A stretch of DNA of 64,000 nucleotides. Origin: Chryseobacterium sp. S0630 (lineage in GTDB: Bacteria > Bacteroidota > Bacteroidia > Flavobacteriales > Weeksellaceae). Where the stretch lies: the NCBI RefSeq assembly GCF_024158915.1, contig NZ_JAMZGF010000018.1, positions 24,199 to 88,198 of the forward strand, given 5' to 3'. Each line of letters opens with the position of its first letter. The stretch's first letter is position 1. Positions 36,542-45,752 of the stretch are shown piece by piece. Both the position numbers and the translations under genes were made by a program. The notes below the pieces were generated by a model. It made no database searches. It had not been told where the DNA came from and worked only from the letters and a program-made list of their open reading frames with translations.

Positions 36542-38047
36542 TTAATATTCTAATTCTAATTTTTCTTTGGTGTAATTTCTTACTTCATGGGTCAGCTCAG
36601 GGTTTTCAGCCAGTTTTTGCCCGTAAGAAGGAACCATTTCAAGCAACTTTCCTTTCCATTCTCCGTGTAGTTTTTCAGGGAAACATTTTTCCAGCACGTT
36701 CAACATAGCATATACTGCTGTGGATGCACCTGGTGAAGCTCCCAATAAAGAAGCAATCGTTCCAGACTTGTTCACCACTACTTCAGTTCCGAATTCCAGC
36801 TTACCTCCTTCTTTTTCATCTTTTTTGATGATCTGAACCCTCTGTCCTGCTACTTTCAGTTCCCAGTCTTCTTCTTTAGCATCTTTGATAAACTCTCTCA
36901 AATGCTGCATTCTCTGAGATTTCGTCATGGCAACCTGCTGAATAAGATATTTCGTTAGTGGAATATTGTGCCACCATGCTCCGAAAAGTGATTTTAAGTT
37001 TTTCGTATTGACACTTTCAGGAAGATCAAGATAACTTCCTTCTCTTAAAAATTTGGTTGAAAATCCTGCAAAAGGTCCGAAAAGAAGTGCTTTTTTCCCA
37101 TCAATGATTCTAAGATCAAGGTGCGGAACAGACATTGGCGGAGCATCTACTGTAGCCTGAGTATATACTTTAGCATGATGCTTTTCTACCAACTCCTGAT
37201 TATGACTTACCAGCCACTGACCGGAAACCGGAAAACCTCCGTATCCTTCACTTTCTTTAATATCTGAACTATCCAGCAGTGGAAGCGCATAGCCTCCTGC
37301 CCCAATGAATACAAAATCTGCTACCACTTCCTGTTTGTGACTGTGGATTCTGTCCTTCACCTTCATTTCCCATTTACCGCTTTCTCTCGGGCTGATATCT
37401 TTCACTTCATGGTATAAGAAAACCTCAACATTGGAATCTTCCAGAAGATGTCTTCCCATTTTTCTTGTCAGTGTTCCGAAGTTCACATCCGTTCCCATAT
37501 CCATCTTCGTTGCAGCCATTACTTCAGACTGATTTCTTTTGCTCATCACCAAAGGAATCCATTCTTTCAGCTTTTCATGATCTGTAGAAAATTCCATTCC
37601 TGAAAAAAGGACAGATTCAGCCATCTTATCATGACGTTTTCTAAGGTATTCAGCATCCTTTTCTCCAAATACCAGACTCATATGTGCACATGAATTGATA
37701 AATTCTCTGGGTTCATGAATATATCCTTTGGTAATCAGATAAGACCAGAATTGTTTTGAAATTTCAAACTGCTCTGCTATGCTTTCTGCCTTGGAAATGT
37801 CAATAGATCCGTCTGCCTTTTCAGGGGTATAATTTAGCTCACAAAAAGCGGAATGTCCTGTTCCGGCATTGTTCCATGCTGCTGTACTTTCTTTGGCAAA
37901 CCTTCCAAGTCTTTCGAAGATAGCGATTTCAAGATTTGGATCAAATTCATGAAGCAGCGTTGCTAAAGTGGCGCTCATGATTCCGCCGCCTATCAGTACA
38001 ACGTCGTATTTAGGTTTCGGTGTTCTGCTTGTAAGCGATTGTGACAT
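36542..38047 (-). CDS. mqo: Malate:quinone oxidoreductase
   Basis: A 501-residue FAD enzyme that oxidises L-malate and reduces quinone, a membrane-linked entry to the respiratory chain. FAD motif GGGIMSATLATLL at residue 20; ERLGRFAKESTAAWNNAGTGHSAFCELNYTP and the C-terminal GASPGASTAVYAML are diagnostic of Mqo. Its length is normal. The upstream 480 bases hold no gene. Confidence 0.96.
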   Translation of the reverse strand: MSQSLTSRTPKPKYDVVLIGGGIMSATLATLLHEFDPNLEIAIFERLGRFAKESTAAWNNAGTGHSAFCELNYTPEKADGSIDISKAESIAEQFEISKQFWSYLITKGYIHEPREFINSCAHMSLVFGEKDAEYLRKRHDKMAESVLFSGMEFSTDHEKLKEWIPLVMSKRNQSEVMAATKMDMGTDVNFGTLTRKMGRHLLEDSNVEVFLYHEVKDISPRESGKWEMKVKDRIHSHKQEVVADFVFIGAGGYALPLLDSSDIKESEGYGGFPVSGQWLVSHNQELVEKHHAKVYTQATVDAPPMSVPHLDLRIIDGKKALLFGPFAGFSTKFLREGSYLDLPESVNTKNLKSLFGAWWHNIPLTKYLIQQVAMTKSQRMQHLREFIKDAKEEDWELKVAGQRVQIIKKDEKEGGKLEFGTEVVVNKSGTIASLLGASPGASTAVYAMLNVLEKCFPEKLHGEWKGKLLEMVPSYGQKLAENPELTHEVRNYTKEKLELEY

Positions 38048-38455
38048 AATTTTAAAATTTTACTTCAAATTTCGGGAAAAGTTTTAAAAACCGGAACGAT
38101 TTTAACACGTTATTTTTTAATTCAAAACACTTATTGAGTACACAACAAAAAACCATGGAAAATTTCAATAAAGTACCATTGAAATGATTGATAATGTAAA
38201 ATATCTCTTTGTAAAAATATTATTTTTTTATTTTTTATTTCACTGAATGGTAACTAATTGATGAACTATTCAAGGCTAAAATTTTATAAAACTTTAAGTT
38301 TATTTAAGTTCATTATATTAAATACTGCAACCATAACCATTTACACTATTATATTTTATCAACAATAAGTGATAAATAATTATATTAAAAACATCAAATA
38401 TCACTTTTTATTGACAAATAAATAATTTTATAGATGTAATTCTATACATACCACA
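38048..38455. other. AT-rich intergenic region, no gene seen
   Basis: About 400 bases of very AT-rich DNA between mqo and the first surface-protein gene. No open frame of convincing composition, RNA gene or repeat was recognised. The promoter of the following gene follows at 38456-38485. Confidence 0.5.
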
Positions 38456-38485
38456 TTGAATAACTGTTTTTTTTACGTACCTTTC
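38456..38485 (+). promoter_or_regulatory. Promoter of the three-gene secreted-protein cluster
   Basis: TTG at 38456-38458, a 19-base spacer, then TAccTTTC at 38478-38485, one mismatch from TAnnTTTG. It lies 62 bases before ATG 38548. Confidence 0.6.
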
Positions 38486-38547
38486 AATTGATTTAATACC
38501 TATTCCAACAAGTATTTAATTAAAATTATTTCATAAACATACTAAAG

Positions 38548-39651
38548 ATGAGAATTATTAACTTCGTGAGTACATTGTTCGCGACAATGGGATTTGCCCA
38601 GAGCGGAAGTGTAGGAATCAACACGTCCACACCGGACCCCAGTGCTATTCTGCACATTGAGAACTTCAGTGGAACCCCAGCTACAGCTACAGCCACCATT
38701 TCGGGAGGTGCTATTACCGGGATTACCATCAACAACGGAGGAAGCGGTTATACTTCGGTACCAACAATTAATTTTTATGGAGGAGGATCTGTAGTGAACG
38801 GAGGTTCAAAAGCCCGTGCTACAGCAGTCATTTCCAACGGTCAGCTAACTGGCATAACGATTAACAACGGAGGTAGTGGCTATACTACAGCTCCTACAGT
38901 AACTGTTTCCGGAGGCAATAAAGGAGTATTATTTCCCAACCTGAATATTGCTAACCTAACCAGTACAACGAGTCCTGTTGCCTCCCCTGCCAATGGACTT
39001 ATTGGGTTCAATGGAGGAACTAACAGCAACAACAAAGCACTCCATTTTTTTAATAGTACTACCAATTCATGGCAAAGTACAATTGATGCACAAAACACTC
39101 CCAAGGTTGCCTATCTTGATTTTACCGGATCACTATCAGCTCTTGACAATGCAATAGCAGGTGCCAGCACTCAGCTTATGGTTAATAATCCTGCAGTTTC
39201 AGGGGTATCAAATATCAGTGGATTTAAAGTTCTTCCGAACACTTCCGGAGGATATTCCCTGATTCTTCCACAAGGAAAATATCTGGTAGAGGTTAACCTG
39301 AATTTAAATTCACCTCAGGAAAGTCCATCCGGACAGGGAGGAACTGCTCCACTTTCCGGGAGTACTTATTATCTGATGGGATATTTTATAGATTTCATCA
39401 ACGATACCTATAATAATACAACGAATACCTTTACCGGAGGAGGTGCTACAAGGAAAGAAGTTCCTATTGTTTCTAAAGTCAGCACCAACCATCTTGCCAC
39501 CTGGTCCTATTATTACACCGTTCCTGCTAATGCGAACGCCAATATCATAGGAGGATTAAGATTAAATCTTGGAAGAATGCAGAACAGTACATTCTACGAT
39601 CTTGTGAATGTAATTCCTACCGGATCTTATATTAAAATATCCCAGCTATAA
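38548..39651 (+). CDS. Secreted repeat protein with GSGYT motifs (1 of 3)
   Basis: A 367-residue exported protein (signal peptide ending GFAQ) starting with VGINTSTPDPSAILHI, the usual opening of a large class of Bacteroidota surface or phage-tail-like proteins. Residues about 45-130 hold two repeats of the pattern ITGITINNGGSGYT-x-P-T. A C-terminal domain of about 200 residues (KVAYLDFTGSL to KISQL) is shared in outline with the next two genes. Adhesive or structural role inferred. It begins a cluster of three with short gaps. Confidence 0.7.
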   Translation: MRIINFVSTLFATMGFAQSGSVGINTSTPDPSAILHIENFSGTPATATATISGGAITGITINNGGSGYTSVPTINFYGGGSVVNGGSKARATAVISNGQLTGITINNGGSGYTTAPTVTVSGGNKGVLFPNLNIANLTSTTSPVASPANGLIGFNGGTNSNNKALHFFNSTTNSWQSTIDAQNTPKVAYLDFTGSLSALDNAIAGASTQLMVNNPAVSGVSNISGFKVLPNTSGGYSLILPQGKYLVEVNLNLNSPQESPSGQGGTAPLSGSTYYLMGYFIDFINDTYNNTTNTFTGGGATRKEVPIVSKVSTNHLATWSYYYTVPANANANIIGGLRLNLGRMQNSTFYDLVNVIPTGSYIKISQL

Positions 39652-39666
39652 AAAAACAATCAACAT

Positions 39667-40488
39667 ATGAAAAAAAGTTATATCTTGCTATTATTGATTA
39701 TAGCTCATACCATATATGCACAAGTTGCGATTGGGAAAACTTCAGTGAACAGTTCTTCAGTTCTGGAAGTTTCACGGACCACCAATAAAGGAGTACTTCT
39801 TCCAAGAGTGGATATTATAGATGTTTTGAATAATACCTCTCCGGTAAATAATCCGGCAGAAGGACTGGTTGTTTATAATAAAGGGAACTCCATTAGCCCC
39901 GGTCTTTATATCTGGAAAAACAATATGTGGACTCAGCTTTCTGATACGTATAACCTGGTAAGTTATATGATGCTTCAACGCACCTCTGATTATTCAATAC
40001 TTGGAGGTCTTGCCAACGGTACATACAAAAATTTTAACGATGCTGCATTTACTGTTGTATCCAATGATATCGGAGCTTTATACAATACTTCTACAGGAAT
40101 TATCACACTTCCCGGAAACAGCGGTTATCTGGTAAATGTGTGTCTGAATATCAGAACAGCTCTTGAAAGTACAACTGCCGGAATAGGCGGAACTTCTGTT
40201 CATCTGCATCAGTATCTTGTAAAACTTATTGATCCGTCCAGCGGAAATCAATATGGTAAAACAATTAGTATCAATGCACAATCAATTGCGAGTAATAAGA
40301 CCCATACTCTGAATATGAGTTTCTCTTTTGTGACTACTTCAGCAGCTCCTATTCTTTTAGTTCCTGCCATTGCTCATGATGCCGGAGGAACTTACCAAAA
40401 TGGATCCGGAGGAACAACTCCTAATAACGGAGAAATCATCATCACGAATGCTAAAGTTGATATTCAAAGATCAGCGCTTAACCAATAA
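39667..40488 (+). CDS. Secreted surface protein (2 of 3)
   Basis: A 273-residue exported paralogue (signal peptide ending YAQ). Its N-terminus VAIGKTSVNSSSVLEVSRTTNKGVLLPRV parallels the other two, and NPAEGLVVYNKG is the shared link to the C-terminal domain. That domain ends with a TNAKVDIQR strand. It lacks the GSGYT repeats. Fifteen bases separate it from the previous gene. Function unknown; likely cell-surface or matrix structural protein. Confidence 0.7.
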   Translation: MKKSYILLLLIIAHTIYAQVAIGKTSVNSSSVLEVSRTTNKGVLLPRVDIIDVLNNTSPVNNPAEGLVVYNKGNSISPGLYIWKNNMWTQLSDTYNLVSYMMLQRTSDYSILGGLANGTYKNFNDAAFTVVSNDIGALYNTSTGIITLPGNSGYLVNVCLNIRTALESTTAGIGGTSVHLHQYLVKLIDPSSGNQYGKTISINAQSIASNKTHTLNMSFSFVTTSAAPILLVPAIAHDAGGTYQNGSGGTTPNNGEIIITNAKVDIQRSALNQ

Positions 40489-40499
40489 TCAATTGCACA

Positions 40500-41270
40500 A
40501 TGAAAACATCTATTTATATAATCTGTATGATACTGTTAGGCATTTTCTCAAATGCACAAGTTGGTATTAATACAAACGCACCTAATGCGAGCAGTGTTCT
40601 GGACATTAGTTCTTCCAATAAAGGGGTTCTTTTTCCGCAATATGATCTGCTTGTTCTGAACAGTAACTCAACTCCCATTGCAAATCCTGCAGACGGGCTT
40701 ATTATCTATAATAGCGGAGGAGTATCTACTTTTCCGAAAGGATATTATGTTTGGGTAAGAAATCAATGGCAGCGTATTGTCGTTTCCGGTTCTGAACCTC
40801 AGATCATGTCTCTGCTTATCAGTTCAGGAGTACTTATTCCTACAGGAAGTACAAATAATACATTGGGAAGTTTTACGGTAACTTCAAATAAAATTACAGG
40901 AGCTTCACTAGGGGCGGATAATTCCACGATTACCCTGCCTGCCGGAACATATATTGTACGGTATTCTGTGGATTCCAGCAATGCGAATAATAATAACGGG
41001 ACAGCTAACACACAATATCTTTCCCAAAATTTCACCTGTACCCGTTCTTATCTGATTAACTCCACTACCAGTGCAACGATTACGGAAACCAACAGAATGT
41101 GCCAGCTATCAAGCTCATTCACCTTTTTCCAGGGAAGTTATTTTTTAACACTCGCTTCTCCGACAACGATCCGTCAGAAGTTTGAATTTGATACAGGAAA
41201 CGGTTTTACCGCCAGTAATTTGAATGTAAGATCATCATTATCACTTGTCATTACCAAGATGAGTCTATAA
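40500..41270 (+). CDS. Secreted surface protein (3 of 3)
   Basis: A 256-residue exported paralogue, starting MKTSIYIICMILL, with signal peptide ending NAQ. The N-terminal pattern is VGINTNAPNASSVLDISSSNKGVLFP, and the link is NPADGLIIYNSGG. The C-terminal beta-rich domain (VSGSEPQIMSLL to ITKMSL) has the cleft-like TITLPAGTYIVRYS strand. Eleven bases separate it from gene 2, and a pair of hairpins closes the operon. Confidence 0.7.
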   Translation: MKTSIYIICMILLGIFSNAQVGINTNAPNASSVLDISSSNKGVLFPQYDLLVLNSNSTPIANPADGLIIYNSGGVSTFPKGYYVWVRNQWQRIVVSGSEPQIMSLLISSGVLIPTGSTNNTLGSFTVTSNKITGASLGADNSTITLPAGTYIVRYSVDSSNANNNNGTANTQYLSQNFTCTRSYLINSTTSATITETNRMCQLSSSFTFFQGSYFLTLASPTTIRQKFEFDTGNGFTASNLNVRSSLSLVITKMSL

Positions 41271-41301
41271 AAAAACTTAAGCATGAAAAATGCTTAAGTT
41301 T
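41271..41301 (+). terminator. Hairpin 1 after the surface-protein operon
   Basis: Perfect arms AAACTTAAGCAT and ATGCTTAAGTTT around a GAAAA loop; the T-run is poor. Confidence 0.6.
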
Positions 41302-41315
41302 CATTATTTATGTTT

Positions 41316-41350
41316 AACAGGACTTTAATTTTTAAAGTCCTGTTTTTTTT
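41316..41350 (+). terminator. Strong terminator of the surface-protein operon
   Basis: Perfect 13-bp arms AACAGGACTTTAA and TTAAAGTCCTGTT followed by eight or more T residues, abutting the gpsA stop codon of the convergent gene. Confidence 0.85.
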
Positions 41351-42389
41351 AATTCAATTTTGCAGTCAGTTTTTTAAACTGTTTTTCAGCATTTTTACCT
41401 TCATACAAAATAGCATATACGGTATCGATAATCGGAAGTTTAAGATTTTTCTGTTTTGCTGTTTTATAAATGGAATCTGCAGCGTAATATCCTTCTGCTA
41501 CCATGTTCATAGACTGAATGGCAGACTTCACGGTATACCCTTTCCCAATCAGGTTTCCAAGGTTTCTGTTTCTTGAGAAAAGTGAATATGCTGTTACCAA
41601 AAGGTCACCCAGATAGGCACTTTCATTCACATCTCTTGGTGCTTCGTAAATCGCTTCCAGGAATGTTTCCATTTCACGGATCGCATTGGAAACAAATACT
41701 GCCGTAAAGTTATCACCATACCCTAATCCACTTGCTATTCCCGCTCCTATTGCAAAAATATTTTTAAGGATTGCACTGTATTCATTTCCTAAAATATCTT
41801 TGCTTGTATGAACTTTGATAAAGTCTGAACTGAAGATTCCTTCAAGCTTTTCAGCAGTCTCATCTTCCACTGTCGCAATAGTAAGATAAGAAAGTCTTTC
41901 CATAGCCACCTCTTCAGCATGACAAGGCCCTGCAATAACGGCCTGGTTTCTGAAACCAATTTTAAATTCATCACGCAGATAATGTGCTACCACATCATTT
42001 ACTTTAGGAATAATCCCTTTAATTGCAGAAATAAAGATCTTATCTGAATACTCACACGTCATTTTATCCATGGTATCGGACAGGTAGATAGACGGTGTTG
42101 CCAGAACAATAACATCACAGGCAGTAACCAGTTCGTTAATATCTGTTGTCAGTTTTAAACTTTTAAGATTAAAATGGGCAGCCGTAAGATAAGTCGGGTT
42201 ATGTCCACGAAGCTCAATGGCTCCTTTTACAAACTCACTTCTTACACACCAGTGTACTACTTTGCAGTTTTCAACAAGCATTTTTACGATAGCGGTTGCA
42301 AAACTTCCGCTTCCTACAACTCCTACAGAAATATCCTTTTTATTCTTTTTTGGATTCGAAGATTCTGAAATAATTTTCTTTTTAGCCAT
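41349..42389 (-). CDS. gpsA: Glycerol-3-phosphate dehydrogenase [NAD(P)+]
   Basis: A 346-residue enzyme reducing dihydroxyacetone phosphate to sn-glycerol-3-phosphate for phospholipid synthesis. The Rossmann motif is GVVGSGSFATAIVK near residue 22, followed by IKGI, AGPCHAEEVA, and the catalytic Lys region ILKNIFAIGAGIASGLGYGDN. The start at 42389 is placed because CAAAGATA (TAtcTTTG on the minus strand) at 42407-42414 lies between it and a further in-frame ATG. The N-terminal 20 residues are Lys-rich and extra to the family. Confidence 0.92.
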   Translation of the reverse strand: MAKKKIISESSNPKKNKKDISVGVVGSGSFATAIVKMLVENCKVVHWCVRSEFVKGAIELRGHNPTYLTAAHFNLKSLKLTTDINELVTACDVIVLATPSIYLSDTMDKMTCEYSDKIFISAIKGIIPKVNDVVAHYLRDEFKIGFRNQAVIAGPCHAEEVAMERLSYLTIATVEDETAEKLEGIFSSDFIKVHTSKDILGNEYSAILKNIFAIGAGIASGLGYGDNFTAVFVSNAIREMETFLEAIYEAPRDVNESAYLGDLLVTAYSLFSRNRNLGNLIGKGYTVKSAIQSMNMVAEGYYAADSIYKTAKQKNLKLPIIDTVYAILYEGKNAEKQFKKLTAKLN

Positions 42390-42613
42390 AATTGGAATGT
42401 GAACTGCAAAGATATTAAAACAAAGACGTAACGCAGGCTTTGAAACTATGATAAAAGCCATTTTCTGAAAAAATTAACACTACAACACAATTAAATATCT
42501 AATTAGCCGTTAAATACAGAAAAAACTGAATTTTAATTAAAAATAACTCACAAAACTTATTTTTAATTAAATTTGCAGCTTCAAAACCGTTTTAACTTAC
42601 TAAGAGAAGAAAT

Positions 42614-43645
42614 ATGAAAAAATTTCTAAACAGCAAGAAGAACGTAAACATTCTCCTGGGAGGACTTTTACTAGTAGTTTTTGCACAAGGTGTATTCATT
42701 GCGAAGCTCTTTTCTGAAAGAGATGACAAAACCTACGAAGTAAACCTTGTAAAAATAAACACTGAAAAGGACAGTGTAGATTATCTAAAAATGAAAAGTG
42801 ATCTTACTCTTGTAGATCAGACCGTTGCTCAACTCAACTCCTTCCTGAAGTCCAAAGACATCACCAATGAAAAACTAATGATGCTCAACCAGGACAGTAT
42901 CTCCAATTCTATTTATCTTTCCAAACAGGCTAACCGATACAGCCAATACCTGATGGATCTTCAGAAAAAACTGATGCAGGTTCCATTGGGAATGCCTACT
43001 GACGGATATATTTCCTCTAATTTCGGGATAAGAAAAAATCCTATCCCATTCAAAACTGTTTTTGCTTCGGTAAGATCAAGTGCAGCAACAGAGGCGAAAC
43101 CAACAGTAGCTGCTGCAGCTAAGCCTGAAGTAAAAGCTGAACCTGTTGAGAAAATTATAGAACTTACAGACAGCTACGGAAATAAGAGAGAAGTAAAAGT
43201 AATGGTTACGCCAAAAGCTGCTCCTGTAGCTGCAACTTCTGCTCCTGCAACGACAACAAAAGCTGCTTCCGGAACGCCTGCAACTAAAACTGCTGTGGCT
43301 GAAAAAAATAATCCACCTGCTGAAGCTGATCAGATGCAGTTCCATAAAGGACTGGATATTGCTGTTGCCTATGGTTCTGATGTAAGAGCTGCTGCTGCCG
43401 GAACAATCATTTTTTCCGGACAAAAAGGAGGCTATGGAAACTGTGTAATTGTTTCACACGGAAACGGACTGGCTACTTTATATGGACATTTATCTCAGCT
43501 TGTTGCTAAAGTAAATGAGAAAGTAAAGGTTGGTCAGGTAATTGCAAAATCCGGAAATTCCGGACGTTCTACAGGTCCTCATCTTCATTATGAAGTACAC
43601 AAAAACAATACTCCGATTAACCCGAAATTGTTTATGAATTTATAA
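42614..43645 (+). CDS. M23 metallopeptidase with insertion in the catalytic domain
   Basis: A 343-residue membrane-anchored M23 (LytM-like) peptidase. A transmembrane segment at residues 12-32 is followed by a coiled-coil-like stretch and the domain start GYISSNFGIRKNPIPF at 131-146. In ordinary M23 proteins the metal ligands follow at once; here 95-100 residues of Ala/Lys/Pro/Thr-rich, low-complexity sequence intervene before H244 and D248 (HKGLD), with H325 in HLH. Catalytic residues are kept, so it may act as a peptidoglycan endopeptidase, though the insert could gate access. Confidence 0.88.
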   Translation: MKKFLNSKKNVNILLGGLLLVVFAQGVFIAKLFSERDDKTYEVNLVKINTEKDSVDYLKMKSDLTLVDQTVAQLNSFLKSKDITNEKLMMLNQDSISNSIYLSKQANRYSQYLMDLQKKLMQVPLGMPTDGYISSNFGIRKNPIPFKTVFASVRSSAATEAKPTVAAAAKPEVKAEPVEKIIELTDSYGNKREVKVMVTPKAAPVAATSAPATTTKAASGTPATKTAVAEKNNPPAEADQMQFHKGLDIAVAYGSDVRAAAAGTIIFSGQKGGYGNCVIVSHGNGLATLYGHLSQLVAKVNEKVKVGQVIAKSGNSGRSTGPHLHYEVHKNNTPINPKLFMNL

Positions 43646-43649
43646 TAAA

Positions 43650-43679
43650 AAAGGCTGTCTATTCGACAGCCTTTTTATT
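43650..43679 (+). terminator. Intrinsic terminator of the M23 gene
   Basis: Arms AAAGGCTGTC and GACAGCCTTT with a five-base loop and T-run. Confidence 0.88.
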
Positions 43680-43702
43680 TATGAGAAATTTTTTGAACCC
43701 AT

Positions 43703-43816
43703 TTTTAAACCATTAAGGATTATTTAGTTTTTAAGAATATTAAGATGAGCTCCGCTTTAAAGTGGAATCTCCTTAATGTAGCTTCAATCCTTCAAAAAAA
43801 TCTTAATGGTTCAAAA
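43703..43816. repeat. Inverted-repeat intergenic element
   Basis: Left arm TTTTAAACCATTAAG (43703-43717) and right arm CTTAATGGTTCAAAA (43802-43816) are reverse complements with one mismatch. Between them is a smaller palindrome near CCGCTTTAAAGTGG. No coding potential. Confidence 0.6.
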
Positions 43817-43818
43817 TA

Positions 43819-43850
43819 AAAACTACCATCCGGTAATGGTAGTTTTTTAT
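43819..43850. terminator. Bidirectional terminator between M23 and MBL genes
   Basis: Arms AACTACCAT and ATGGTAGTT (43821-43829, 43836-43844), flanked by A and T runs. Confidence 0.8.
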
Positions 43851-43851
43851 C

Positions 43852-45024
43852 TTATTTCAAAATTTTTAAAGTTCCTTTTGGATGGGTGAATGTACCATCA
43901 GGACCTGCAATATTTGAATAGACGATATTTTTATTATAATCCTGAATATGGGTTACATTGAAGCCAAGGTGCGGCTCATGCCAGTAGACCATAAAAACAT
44001 TCTTTGCGACTTCTACCGCAGTATATTCTACGGTATCTGTACTGTTTTTTGAACTTCCTGCTGTTCCCGTGAACGTCATGGTTTTATTATCTTTAAAATC
44101 GAGAACGAATTTTACTTCTCCAAAGTCCACTTCCACTTTCTGTCCGATTGCCGGATAGGGTGATTTAAGATCCCAGTCCATTTCTTTAAGATAAACCTTT
44201 ACTCCCATTTCAAGTTCTTCTTTTCCTGGCAGATTAGGATATTTTTTAACCATGAAATCTACAATAGCAGATGAAGTTTTGTTTTCAGTAACTGCCTGTT
44301 TATAATTTTCCAGATAGCTTTTCACAAAGTCAAGAGATTGTGGTGATGTGGAAAGTTCTGCAAAATGAGAAGGAACTACCTGCTGTGGTTTCAGTGCTTT
44401 CATAGCATCAATCTGTCCTATCCATTGATCAATTGCTTTTAAATTCTGAGTATCTGCCATCCAGAGATGTGAACCAACAGAAACTGAAATCCCGCCTGCA
44501 ATGGTTTTGATGGAAGGAATCCAAAGAAAGCTATGTGCAGGATCTTCCGGATTTTGTCTGATTTCAATTTTGTTTCCTTCAAGATCAGGAATTGAAGTAA
44601 CTGCTTCCGGAATTATAATTTCTGATGGTGCATCTGCTTTCAATTGTGGTTTCCACACTCCCATTTTATCATCTTTTGAAGCTGATATAAGGTAAGCAGT
44701 CTGTGCCGTTGAAATAATTTTCACATTAGGAAAAGCTTTTTTAATCACATCCAGTCCAAAATAGAAATCCGGATCACTGTGAGAAATAAAAACGGTTTTC
44801 AGGTTTTTTCCTGTTGCTTTTATTTCTTTTACCAGCTGTTCTGCATATTGTTTCTGAAACTGAGCATCCACCAATATAGCATCTTTATCTCCATAGATAA
44901 TAGTTGACGTAATAGGAAAAATAGCCTTGGTTCCCGGATTATAAACTTTCACTTTGAGATTCCCAGCAAATATGCTGATGAATCCCAACAGTGCTAATAA
45001 CGACCATAATTTTTTTTGTATCAT
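43852..45024 (-). CDS. MBL-fold protein with MoaF-like C-terminal domain
   Basis: A 390-residue exported protein (signal peptide about 1-21). Residues about 25-240 form a metallo-beta-lactamase fold. The usual HxHxDH metal motif reads H82-S-D84-P-D86-F, so two histidine ligands are replaced while H82 and D86 remain. The last 120 residues, with NVFMVYWHEPHLG, VTHIQDY and PDGTFTHPKGTL, resemble the MoaF-like calycin domain. It is 17 bases downstream of the NAD(P)H-binding gene and is probably in the Rrf2-controlled operon. Substrate unknown. Confidence 0.75.
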   Translation of the reverse strand: MIQKKLWSLLALLGFISIFAGNLKVKVYNPGTKAIFPITSTIIYGDKDAILVDAQFQKQYAEQLVKEIKATGKNLKTVFISHSDPDFYFGLDVIKKAFPNVKIISTAQTAYLISASKDDKMGVWKPQLKADAPSEIIIPEAVTSIPDLEGNKIEIRQNPEDPAHSFLWIPSIKTIAGGISVSVGSHLWMADTQNLKAIDQWIGQIDAMKALKPQQVVPSHFAELSTSPQSLDFVKSYLENYKQAVTENKTSSAIVDFMVKKYPNLPGKEELEMGVKVYLKEMDWDLKSPYPAIGQKVEVDFGEVKFVLDFKDNKTMTFTGTAGSSKNSTDTVEYTAVEVAKNVFMVYWHEPHLGFNVTHIQDYNKNIVYSNIAGPDGTFTHPKGTLKILK

Positions 45025-45041
45025 TTCTGTTCTTCTATCGA

Positions 45042-45695
45042 TTAGTAAGCTGCTGTGAAACGTTCACGGATGTGGTTATTCTGTTCCAATTCATCTACCA
45101 AAACTACGGCTACATCTTCTACAGAAAGACGGCTTCTTCCGTTTTCATCAAATACCGGAGTCTCTAATGAAGTTCTGTATTTTCCTGTTCTTTCTCCTAC
45201 ATTCGCCTGGTTCATTTCTACCGCAGGGCTGAAGAATGTCCAATCCAACGTATTATTTTCTTTGATTTTGTTTAAATAATCTCTCGCTGCTGTTGCTCCA
45301 GGTTTGTAAGCTTCAGGGAAATCCGGGCTATCTACGATTTGAGTATTATCAGGAGTGTAAAGGCTTCCTGCTCCACCTACTACGATTAATCTTTTTACTC
45401 CTGACTGTTCTACAGCTTTTTCAATGTTCTCAGAACCGTTTAAAAAATCGTTATAAAGATTAGGATTCGTCCATCCTGCATTGAATGTACTGATTACAGC
45501 ATCACTTCCTTTCAAGGCTTCAGCCAGTTCATTTACATTGTTTACATCCACACTTTTTGCTGTCACATTTTCCTGTGTTTTTACTTTGGATGTATCTCTT
45601 ACCAACGCTTCTACCGCATATCCTCTTTCTGTTAATTCTGATACTACGTGTGCTCCTACAAATCCTGTTGCACCGATTACTGCTACTTTTTTCAT
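45042..45695 (-). CDS. NAD(P)H-binding atypical SDR (YwnB-like)
   Basis: A 217-residue protein with a Rossmann motif VAVIGATGFVGAHV and VVGGAGSLYTPD, matching the atypical SDR-5 group that includes Bacillus YwnB. It lacks the YxxxK catalytic pair, so it may bind rather than turn over NAD(P)H or act on oxidised partners. An exact 19-bp operator shared with the adjacent Rrf2 gene lies 21 bases upstream, suggesting repression by the Rrf2 protein. Confidence 0.85.
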   Translation of the reverse strand: MKKVAVIGATGFVGAHVVSELTERGYAVEALVRDTSKVKTQENVTAKSVDVNNVNELAEALKGSDAVISTFNAGWTNPNLYNDFLNGSENIEKAVEQSGVKRLIVVGGAGSLYTPDNTQIVDSPDFPEAYKPGATAARDYLNKIKENNTLDWTFFSPAVEMNQANVGERTGKYRTSLETPVFDENGRSRLSVEDVAVVLVDELEQNNHIRERFTAAY

Positions 45696-45716
45696 AATAT
45701 TTTATTTTAATTAAAT

Positions 45717-45735
45717 TGTAATAAATTTTGTTACA
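45717..45735. promoter_or_regulatory. Rrf2 operator copy 1
   Basis: TGTAATAAATTTTGTTACA, a palindrome with arms TGTAA and TTACA. The reverse complement is found exactly at 46198-46216. It sits just upstream of the NAD(P)H-binding gene. Confidence 0.75.
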
Positions 45736-45752
45736 TTTAAGGTTAAAAAATT

